NCBI RefSeq assembly: GCF_051401765.1
Contig: NW_027480422.1
Coordinates: 14,092,001 to 14,156,000, forward strand
Length of the DNA stretch: 64,000 nt
Source of the DNA: Calliopsis andreniformis
Lineage: Eukaryota > Arthropoda > Insecta > Hymenoptera > Andrenidae
Direction of reading: 5' to 3'
The translations under genes and the position numbers were made by a program. Below are positions 1-9,457 of this stretch, piece by piece (within the stretch, counting starts at the first letter, position 1; each line of letters starts with the position of its first letter). The notes beneath the pieces are model-generated. The model ran no database searches. It was not told where the DNA came from and saw only the letters and a list, made by a program, of their open reading frames with translations.

Positions 1-166
1 TAATTGCAACCAGTGTGAGAGAGATGGTCATTTCTACATTCCGGGAAACCTAGGCTTCACTCTTGGGCGTTGCTCCACCAGATCGAATGCATAGTGCCGT
101 AGAAGTCAACGCCAGAAGCATAAAGTACATTAAAAATCCAACAGTTTGTCCATCGTATAACAGGAG
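1..166 (+). repeat. First complete monomer (phase reference)
   Basis: I use this copy to set the phase: position 1 is the T of TAATTGCAAC. Its layout is as follows. Positions 1-40 are of mixed composition and include the variable six bases at about 21-26, seen as GTTATG, GTGATG, GACATG, GTACAG, GATATG or GTAATG in different copies. Positions 41-82 are the GC-rich core. Positions 88-100 are a second variable word (GTTAGGGCCTTAG, GCTACGGCCTTAG or GCTAGGGACTTAG types). Positions 105-120 are conserved (GTCAACGCCAGAAGCA). Positions 121-149 form an AT-rich linker, and positions 161-166 form a third variable word (AACGAA, AATGAA, CAGGAA, CAAGAA). These variable words make it possible to follow individual monomers through the duplications. 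Confidence 0.9.
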
Positions 167-210
167 TAATTGCCACCAGGGTCAAAGTGATGGTCATTTC
201 TGCATTCCGG

Positions 211-239
211 GCAACCTAGGCTTCACTCTAGGGCGTTGC
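211..239. repeat. Imperfect dyad in the GC-rich core of the monomer (example copy)
   Basis: In the second monomer the left arm GCAACCTAG (211-219) and right arm CTAGGGCGTTGC (228-239) are inverted repeats. GCAA pairs with TTGC and CCTAG with CTAGG, leaving a 3-base bulge on the right arm and an 8-base loop, GCTTCACT. The same element sits at monomer positions 45-73 in most copies. A second, competing inverted repeat pairs GGCGTTG (232-238) with CAACGCC (273-279). The pairing is visible in sequence; whether it forms a structure in the cell is not known. Confidence 0.7.
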
Positions 240-296
240 TCCTCCAGATAGAATAGTTAGGGCCCAGGAAGTCAACGCCAGAAGCATAAAATAAAA

Positions 297-304
297 TATA
301 AATA
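297..304 (+). other. TATA-box-like word in the AT-rich linker (example copy)
   Basis: TATAAATA lies at monomer positions 131-138 in many copies, inside the AT-rich linker between GCATAAAATACAA and CAACAGTTTTTCC. Other copies carry AAATAAATA or ATAAAAATA instead. It matches a eukaryotic TATA-box consensus, but with several hundred copies in an AT-rich stretch this may be compositional. I do not call a promoter. Confidence 0.3.
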
Positions 305-1385
305 CAACAGTTTTTCCCTTGTATAAAATGAATAATTGCAAACAGTGTGGAAGTAATGGTTATTTCTTCGTTCCGGGCAACCTGGGCTTCACGCTAGGGC
401 GTTGCTCCACCACATCGAATAGCTACGGCATTAGGAGCCAACGCCAGAGGCATAACATACAATATAAGCACAACAATTTTTCCATCGTATAAAATGTATA
501 ATTCCAAGCAGTGTGAAGGTAATGGTCATTTCTACGTTCAGGGCAACCTAGGCTTCACTCTAGAGCGTTGCTCCACCAGATCGAATGGTTAGGGCCTTAG
601 AAGTCAACGCCCGAAGCATAAAATACAAAATAAATGCAACAGCTTTTCCATTGTATAAAACGAATAATTGCAACCAGTGTGAAAGCTATGGTCATTTATA
701 CGTTCCGGGCAACCTAGGCTTCACTCTAGGGCATTGTCCGACCAGAACGAATAGTTTGGGCCTATGAAGTCAACGCCAGAAGCATAAAATACAATATAAA
801 TACAACTGCTCTCCCATCGTATATAATGTATATTTGCAAACAGTGTGAAAGTAAAGGTCATTTCTACGTACCGGGCAACCTAGGTTTCGCTGTAGGGCGC
901 TGCTCTGCCAGATCGAATAGCTAGGGACTTAGAAGTCAACCCCAGAAGCATAAAATACAATAAAAGTACAACAGTTTTTCCATCGTATAAAATGTATAAT
1001 TGCAAGGACTGTGAAGACAATGGTCATTTCTACGTTCCGGGCAACCTAGGCTTCACTCTAGAGAGTTGCTTCACCAGATCGTATAGTTAGGGCCTTAGAT
1101 GTCAACGCCCGAAGCATAAAATACAAAATAAATAGAACAGTTTTTCCATTGTATAAAACGAATAATTGCAACCAGTGTGAAAGTTATGGTCATTTCTACG
1201 TTCCGGGCAACCTAGGCTTAACTGCAGGGCGTTGCTCCACCAGATCGCATAGTTAGGGACTTAGAATTTAACGCCAGAAGCATAAAATACAATAAAAATG
1301 CAACAGTTTTTCCATAGTATAACAGGAATAATTGCAACCAATGTGAAAGTACAGGTCATTTCTACGTTCCGGGCAACCTAGGCTT

Positions 1386-2773
1386 CGCTCTAGGGACTTG
1401 CTCCACCAGATCGAATAGCTCGGGACTTAGAAGTCAACGCCAGAGGCATAAAATACAATAAAAATGCAACAGCTCTTCCATCGTATATAATGTATATTTG
1501 CAAACAGTGTGAAATAAAGGTCATTTCTACTTACCTGGCAACCTAGGTTTCGCTGTAGGGCGCTGCTCCGACAGATCGAATAGCTAGGGACTTAGAAGTC
1601 AACCCCAGAAGCATAAAATACAATAAAAATACAACAGTTTTTCCATCGTATAAAATGTATAATTGCAAGGACTGTGAAGGCAATGGTCATTTCTACGTTC
1701 CGGGCAACCTAGGCTTCACTCTAGAGCGTTGCTTCACCAGATCGAATAGTTAGGGCCTTAGATGTCAACGCCCGAAGCATAATATACAAAATAAATAGAA
1801 CAGTTTTTCCATTGTATAAAACGAATAATTGCAACCAGTGTGAATGACATGGTCATTTCTACGTTCCGGGCAACCTGGGCTTCACTCTAGGGCATGGTTC
1901 CCCCAGATAGAATAGTTAGGGCCTAAGAAGCCTACGCCAGAAGCATAAAATACAATGTAAACACCACAGTTTTTCCATCGTATAACGGGAATAATTGCAA
2001 CCAGTGTGAAAGTGATGCTCATTTCTACGTTCCGGGCAACCTAGGCTTCACTCTAGGGCGTTGTTCCACCACATCGGATAGCTGCGGCCTTAGAAGTCAA
2101 CGCCAGAAGCATAAAATACAATATAAATACAACAGTTCTTCAATCGTATACCAGGAATAATTGCAAACAGTGTGAAAGATATGGTCATTTCTACGTTGCG
2201 GGCATCCTAGGCTTCACTCCAGGGCATTGCTCCACCACATCGAATAGCTACGGCCTTAGAAGTCAACGCCATAACTATAAAAAACAATATAAATACAACA
2301 GTTTTTCCATTGTATAACAGGAATAATTGCAACCAGTGTGAAAGTGATGGTCATTTCTACGTTCCGGGCAACCTAGGCTTCACTCTAGGGCGTTGCTCCA
2401 CCACATCGGATAGCTGCGGCCTTAGAAGTCAACGCCAGAAGCATAAAATACAATTTAAATACAACAGTTTTTCAATCGTATAACAGGAATGATTGCAAAC
2501 AGTGTGAAAGATATGGTCATTTCTACGTTGCGGGCATCCTAGGCTTCACTCTAGGGCATTGCTCCACCACATCGAATAGCTACGGCCTTAGAAGTCAACG
2601 CCATAACTATAAAAAGCAATATATATACAACAGTTTTTCCATTGTATAACAGGAATAATTGCAACCAGTGTGAAAGTGATGGTCATTTCTACGTTCCGGG
2701 CAACCTAGGCTTCAGTCTAGGCCATGGTTCCCCCAGATCGAATAGTTAGGGCCTAAGAAGCCTACGCCACAAG
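1386..2773 (+). repeat. Mosaic monomers, with a tandem dimer at 1993-2656
   Basis: About 1211-1730 repeats at 5526-6045 (offset 4315, 26 monomers minus 1). From 1993 to 2656 two monomer types alternate as a 332-bp dimer repeated twice. The first type carries CATCGGATAGCTGCGG. The second carries GATATGG, GTTGCGGGCATCC, GGGCATTGC and CCATAACTATAAA. The same alternation reappears at 14607-15270 and its copies. Nothing other than satellite is seen here. Confidence 0.8.
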
Positions 2774-3774
2774 CATAAAATACAATATAAACACCACAGT
2801 TTTTCCATCGTATAACGGGAATAATTGCAACCAGAGTGAAGGTGATGGTCATTTCTAAGTTCCGGGCAACCTAGGCTTCACTCTAGAGCGTTGCTCCACC
2901 AGATCGAATAGCTAGGACCTTAGAAGTCAACGCCAGAAGCACAAAATAAAATAAAAATACAACAGTTATTACATCGTATAACAGGAATAATTACAACCAG
3001 TGTGAAAGTAATGGGCTTTTCTACGTTCCGTGCAACCTAGGCTTCACTCTAGGGCGTTGGTCCACCTGGCCGAATAGTTAGGGCCTTAGAAACCAACTCC
3101 AGACTCATAAAATACAATATAAGTACAACAGTTTTTCCACGGTATAAAAGGAATAATTGCAACCAGTATGAAAGTTATGGTCATTTCTACGTTACGGGCA
3201 ACCTAGGCTTCATCCTAGGGCGTTACTCCACCAAATCGAATAGTTAGGGCCTAAGAAGTCAACGCCAGAAGCATAAAATACAAAATAAATACAACAGTTA
3301 TTCCATCGTATAACAAGAATAATTGCAACCAGTGTGAGAGTGATGGTCATTTCTACATTACGGGAAACCTAGGCTTCACTCTAGGGCGTTGCTCCACCAG
3401 ATCGAATGCATAGTGCCATAGAAGTCAACGCCAGAAGCATAAAGTACATTAAAAATCCAACAGTTTGTCCATCGTATAACAGGAGTAATTGCCACCAGGG
3501 TCAAAGTGATGGTCATTTCTGCATTCCGGGCAACCTAGGCTTCACTCTAGGGCGTTGCTCCTCCAGATAGAATAGTTAGGGCCCAGGAAGTCAACGCCAG
3601 AAGCATAAAATAAAATATAAATACAACAGTTTTTCCCTTGTATAAAATGAATAATTGCAAACAGTGTGGAAGTAATGGTTATTTCTACGTTCCGGGCAAC
3701 CTGGGCTTCACGCTAGGGCGTTGCTCCACCACATCGAATAGCTACGGCATTAGGAGCCAACGCCAGAGGCATAA
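2774..3774 (+). repeat. 6-monomer block, also present at 9081-10081
   Basis: Six monomers match 9081-10081 at an offset of 6307 (38 monomers minus 1). Markers are ACACCACAG with CCAGAGTGAAGG near 2834, CGTTCCGTGCAACC near 3025, the TTGGTCCACCTGGCCG monomer near 3058, and TTACGGGCAACC near 3193. Within it, about 2990-3645 is also repeated at 4650-5305 (offset 1660, exactly 10 monomers). Confidence 0.85.
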
Positions 3775-4649
3775 AATACAATATAAATACAACAGTTCTT
3801 CAATCGTATACCAGGAATAATTGCAAACAGTGTGAAAGATATGGTCATTTCTAGGTTGCGGGCATCCTAGGCTTCACTCTAGGGCATTGCTCCACCACAT
3901 CGAATAGCTACTGCCTTAGAAGTCAGCGCCATAACTGTAAAGAACAATATAAATACAACAGTTTTTCCATTGTATAAAATGAATAATTGCAACCAGTGTG
4001 AAAGACATGGTCATTTCTACGTTCCGGGCAACCTAGGCTTCACTCTAGGGCGTTGCTCCAACACATCGAATAGCTACGGCCTTAGGAGTCAACTCCAGAG
4101 GCATAAAATACAAAATAAATACAACAGTTTTTCCATCGTATAACAAGAATAATTGCAACCACTGTGAAAGTGATGGTCATTTCTACATTCCGGGCAGCCT
4201 AGGCTTGACTCTATGGCGTTGCTCCAACACATTGAATAGCTACGGCCTTAGGAGTCAACGCCAGAGGCATAAAATACAAAATAAATACAACAGTTTTTCC
4301 ATCGTATAACAAGAATAATTGCAACCATTGCGAAAGTGATGGTCATTTCTACATTCCGGGCAACGTGGGCTTCTCTCTGGGGCGTTTCTCCACCACATCG
4401 AATAACTACGGCACTAGAAGTCAACGCCTGAAGCATAAAATATAATATAAATACAACAGTTTTTCCATCGTATAACAAGCATAATTGCAACCAGTGTGAA
4501 AGTGATGGTCATTTCTACGTTCCGGGCAACCTAGGCTTCACTCTAGGGCGTTGTTCGTCCAGATCGAATAGCTAGGGCCTAAGAAGTCTACACCAGAAGC
4601 ATAAAATACAACATAAATACAACAGTTTTTCCATCGTATAAAAGGAATA
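3775..4649 (+). repeat. Partial copy of the recurrent GATATG/GACATG monomer module
   Basis: About five monomers carry the GATATG, GACATG and TTGCGAAAG or TTGTGAAAG types in the same order as the module at 14593-15943, 17083-18433, 23889-25239 and 33845-35194. This copy is more diverged. At 4361-4400 it carries GTGGGCTTCTCTCTGGGGCG, a signature of the module, followed by CGTCTGAAGC-like words. Confidence 0.7.
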
Positions 4650-5305
4650 ATTACAACCAGTGTGAAAGTAATGGGCATTTCTACGTTCCGTGCATCCTAG
4701 GCTTCACTCTAGGGCGTTGGTCCACCTGGCCGAATAGTTAGGGCCTTAGGAAACAACGCCAGACTCATAAAATACAATATAAATACAACAGTTTTTCCAC
4801 GGTATAAAACGAATAATTGCAACCAGTATGAAAGTTATGGTCATTTCTACGTTACGGGCAGCCTAGGCTTCACCCTAGGGCGTTGCTCCACCAAATCGAA
4901 TAGTTAGGGCCTAAGAAGTCAACGCCAGAAGCATAAAATACAAAATAAATACAACAGTTTTTCCAACGTATAACAAGAATAATTGCAACCAGTGTGAGAG
5001 TGATGGTCATTTCTACATTCCGGGAAACCTAGGCTTCACTCTAGGGCGTTGTTCCACCAGATCGAATGCATAGTGCCATAGAAGTCAACGCCAGAAGCAT
5101 AAAGTACATTAAAAATCCAACAGTTTGTCCATCGTATAACAGGAGTAATTGCAACCAGTGTCAAAGTGATGGTCATTTGTGCATTCCGGGCAACCTAGGC
5201 TTCACTTTAGGGCGTTGCTCCTCCAGATAGAATAGTTAGGGCCCAGGAAGTCAACGCCAGAAGCATAAAATAGAATATAAATACAACAGTTTTTCCCTTG
5301 TATAA
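4650..5305 (+). repeat. 10-monomer-offset copy of 2990-3645
   Basis: Four monomers repeat 2990-3645 at exactly 1660 bp (10 monomers). The shared series runs TTACAACCAG, CGTTCCGTGCA, CCACCTGGCCG, TTACGGGCA, GTGTGAGAG, AATGCATAGTGCC and TTTTTCCCTTGTATAA. The match stops at 3645/5305, where the next bases differ (AAT against CAG). Confidence 0.8.
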
Positions 5306-8300
5306 CAGGAATAATTGCAACCAGTGTGAAAGGTATGGTCATTTCTACGTTCCGGGTAACCTAGGCTTCACTCTAGGGCGTTGCTCCACCACATCGGATA
5401 GCTGCGGCCTTAGAAGCCAACGCCATAACTATAAAAAGCAATATATATACAACAGTTTTTCCAGTGTATAACAGGAATAATTGCAACCAGTGTGAAAGTG
5501 ATGGTCATTTCTACGTTCCGGGCAACCTAGGCTTAACTGTAGGGCGTTGCTCCACCAGATCGCATAGTTAGGGACTTAGAATTTAACGCCAGAAGCATAA
5601 AATACAATAAAAATGCAACAGTTTTTCCATAGTATAACAGGCATAATTGCAACCAATGTGAAAGTACAGGTCATTTCTACGTTCCGGGCAACCTAGGCTT
5701 CGCTCTAGGGACTTGCTCCACCAGATCGAATAGCTAGGGACCTAGAAGTCAACGCCAGAGGCATAAAATACAATAAAAATGCAACAGCTCTTCCATCGTA
5801 TATAATGTATATTTGCAAACAGTGTGAAATAAAGGTCATTTCTACGTACCGGGCAACCTAGGTTTCGCTGTAGGGCGCTGCTCCGCCAGATCGAATAGCT
5901 AGGGACTTAGAAGTCAACCCCAGAAGCATAAAATACAATAAAAGTACAACAGTTTTTCCATCGTATAAAATGTATAATTGCAAGGACTGTGAAGGCAATG
6001 GTCATTTCTACGTTCCGGGGAACCTAGGCTTCACTCTAGAGAGTTGCTTCACCAGATCGTATAGTTAGGGCCTTAGATGTCAACGCCCGAAGCATAAAAT
6101 ACAAAATAAATAGAACAGTTTTTCCATTGTATAAAACGAATAATTGCAACCAGTGTGAAAGTTATGGTCATTTCTACGTTCCGGGCAACCTAGGCTTAAC
6201 TGTAGGGCGTTGCTCCACCAGATCGCATAGTTAGGGACTTAGAATTTAACGCCAGAAGCATAAAATACAATAAAAATGCAACAGTTTTTCCATAGTATAA
6301 CAGGAATAATTGCAACCAATGTGAAAGTACAGGTCATTTCTACGTTCCGGGCAACCTAGGCTTCACTCTAGAGCGTTGCTTCACCAGATCGAATAGTTAG
6401 GGCCTTAGATGTCAACGCCCGAAGCATAAAATACAAAATAAATAGAACAGTTTTTCCATTGTAAAAAACGAATAATTGCAACCAGTGTGAAAGACATGGT
6501 CATTTCTACGTTCCGGGCAACCTGGGCTTCACTCTAGGGCGTTGCTCCAACACATCGAATAGCTACGGCGTTAGGAGTCAACGTCAGAGGCATAAAATAC
6601 AAAATAAATACAAGAGTTTTTCCATCGTATAACGAGAATAATTGCAACCATTGTGAAAGTGATGGTCATTTCTACATTCCGGGCTGCCTAGGCTTCACTC
6701 TAGGGCGTTGCTCCTCCAGATCGTATAGTTAGGGCCTAAGAAGTCAACGCCAGAAGCATAAAATAAAATATAAATACAACAGTTTTTCCCTTGTATAACA
6801 GGAATAATTGCAACCAGTGTGAAAGGTATGGTCATTTCTTCGTTCCGGGCAACCTAGGCTTCACTCTAGGGCGTTGCTCCACCACATCGGATAGCTGCGG
6901 CCTTAGAAGTCAACGCCAGAAGCATATAATACAATATAAATACAAGAGTTCTTCAATCGTATACCAGGAATAATTGCAAACAGTGTGAAAGGTATGGTCA
7001 TTTCTACGTTGCGGGCATCCTAGGCTTCACTCTAGGGCATTGCTCCACCACATCGAATAGCTACGGCCTTAGAAGTCCACGCCAGAAGCATAAAATACGA
7101 TATATGTACAACAGTTTTTCCACCCTATAGAATAAATAATTGCAACCAGTGTGAAAGACATGGTCATTTCTACGTTCCGGGCAACCTAGGCTTCACTCTA
7201 GGGCGTTGCTCCAACACATCGAATAGCTACGGCCTTAGGAGTCAACGCCAGAGGCATAAAATACAAAATAAATACAACAGTTTTTCCATCGTATAACAAG
7301 AATAATTGCAACCATTGTGAAAGTGATGGTCATTTCTACATTCCGGGCAGCCTCGGCTTCACTCTATGGCGTTGCTCCAACACATCGAATAGCTACGGCC
7401 TTAGGAGTCAACGCCAGAGGCATAAAATACAAAATAAATACAACAGCTTTACCATCGTATAAAATGAATAATCGCAAACAGTGCGAAGGTAATGGTCACT
7501 TCCACGTTCCGGGCAACCTAGGCTTCACTATAGGGCGTTGGTCCACCAGATCCAATAGCTAGGGCCTAAGAAGTCAACGCCAGGAGCACCAAATACAAAA
7601 TAAAGACAACAGTTTTTCCATCGTATAAAACGAATAATTGCAACCAATATGAAGGCTATGGTCATTTCTACGTTCCGGGCAACCTAGGCTTTACTCTAGG
7701 GCGTTGCTCAACCATATCGTATAGCTACGGCCCTAGAAGACAACGCCATAACTATAAAATACAATATAAATACAACAGTCTTTCCATCGTATAAAACGGA
7801 TAATTGCAACCAGTGTGAAAGTGATGGTCATTTCTACGTTCCGGGCAACCTAGGCTTCAGTCTAGGGCGTGGTTCCCCTACATCGAATAATTAGGGCCTA
7901 AGAAGCCTACGCCAGAAGCATAAAGTACAATATAAATACCACAGTATTTCCATCGTATAACAGGAATATTTGCAACCAGAGTGAAGGTGATGGTCATTTC
8001 TAAGTTCCGGGAAACCTAGGCTTCACTCGAGGGCGTTGCTCCACCACATCGAATAGCTACGGCCATAGAAGACAACGCCATAACTATAAAATACATTATA
8101 AATACAACAGTCTTTCCATCGTATAAAACGAATAATTGCAACCAGTCTGATAGTTATGGTCATTTCTACGTTCCGGGCAACCTAGGCTTCACCCTAGGGC
8201 GTCGCTCCACCAGATCGAATAGTTAGGGCCTAAGAAGTCAATGCCAGAAGCATAAAATACGATATATGTACAACAGTTTTTCCATCGTATAACAGGAATA

Positions 8301-9457
8301 ATTGCAACCAGTGTGAAAGTTATGGTCATTTCTACGTTTCCGGCAGCCTAGGCTTAACTGTAGGACGTTGCTCCACCAGATCGCATAGTTAGGGACTTAG
8401 AATTTAACGCCAGAAGCATAAAATGCAATAAAAATGCACCAGTTTTTCCATAGTATAACAGGAATAATTGCAACCAGTTTGAAAGTACAGGTCATATCTA
8501 CGTTCCGGGCAACCTAGGCTTCGCTCTAGGGCCTTGCTCCACTAGATCGAATAGCTAGGGACTTAGAAGTCAACGCCAGAGGCATAAAATACAATAAAAA
8601 TGCAACAGTTCTTCCACCGTATAACAGGAATAACTGCAACCAGTGTGAAAGTACTGGTCATTTCTATGTTTCCGGTAACCTAGGCTTCACTCTAGGCCGT
8701 TGCTCCACCCGATCGAATAGCTAGGGACTTAGCATTCAGCGCCAGAAGAATAAAATACAACATATGTACAACAGTTTTTCCATCGTATAAAATGTATAAT
8801 TGCAAGCAGTGTGAAGGTAATGGTCATTTCTGCGTTCTGGGCAACCTAGGCTTCACTCTAGAGCGTTGCTCCACCAGATCGAATGGTTAGGGCCTTAGAA
8901 TTTAACGCCAGAAGCATAAAATACAATAAAAATGCAACAGTTTTTCCATAGTATAACAGGAATAATTGCAACCAATGTGAAAGTACAGGTCATTTCTACG
9001 TTCCGGGCAACCTAGGCTTCGCTCTAGGGCCTTGCTCCACTAGATCGAATAGCTAGGGACTTAGAAGTCAACCCCAGAAGCATAAAATACAATATAAACA
9101 CCACAGTTTTTCCATCGTATAACGGGAATAATTGCAACCAGAGTGAAGGTGATGGTCATTTCTAAGTTCCGGGCAACCTAGGCTTCACTCTAGAGCGTTG
9201 CTCCACCAGATCGAATAGCTAGGACCTTAGAAGTCAACGCCAGAAGCACAAAATAAAATAAAAATACAACAGTTATTACATCGTATAACAGGAATAATTA
9301 CAACCAGTGTGAAATTAATGGGCATTTCTACGTTCCGTGCAACCTAGGCTTCACTCTAGGGCGTTGGTCCACCTGGCCGAATAGTTAGGGCCTTAGAAAA
9401 CAACTCCAGACTCATAAAATACAATATAAATACAACAGTTTTTCCACGGTATAAAAG
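5306..9457 (+). repeat. Mosaic sub-array of about 25 monomers
   Basis: This is a patchwork of types found elsewhere. About 5526-6045 matches 1211-1730. About 5938-6470 matches 10590-11120 (offset 4647). About 6725-7446 matches 11705-12426 (offset 4980, 30 monomers). About 7820-8030 resembles 14294-14504, sharing the rare word GGTTCCCC at an offset of 6474. From 7447 to 9080 the monomers have no long near-identical partner that I noticed. No genes or mobile elements are seen. Confidence 0.8.

Larger units (their letters stand above)
1..1385 (+). repeat. 8-monomer block, also present at 9627-11011
   Basis: This block of a little over eight monomers matches 9627-11011 at a constant offset of 9626 (58 monomers minus 2). 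Distinctive shared words are GGAGTAATTGCC with TGCATTCCGGG, the GTATAATTCCAAGCA monomer near 507, the TTTATACGTTCC monomer near 697, and the AAGGACTGTGAAG monomer near 1004. The two copies part near 1384, where this copy reads CTTCGCTC and the other CTTCACTC. The first 454 bases also match 3320-3774. Confidence 0.85.

Noticed and set aside
31..46. CENP-B box
   Set aside because: Aligning the CGGG of TTCCGGGC with the box leaves TTTC in place of TTCG and T in place of the required A. The core match is incomplete on the plus strand, and I saw no better site.
91..96. TTAGGG-like words once per monomer as interstitial telomere repeats
   Set aside because: A single TTAGGG occurs in the GTTAGGGCC variant of each monomer and is never in tandem, so it is part of the satellite.
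80..150. RNA polymerase III type promoter (GATCGA like a B box, TTTTT downstream)
   Set aside because: The final C of the B box is missing, there is no convincing A box upstream, and the pattern is simply part of every monomer. It is not a tRNA or SINE.
4248..4490. Hydrophobic minus-strand peptide that could look like a membrane protein
   Set aside because: The hydrophobic runs come from the reverse complement of conserved satellite words such as GAAATGACCAT, and identical peptides appear in at least eight places.
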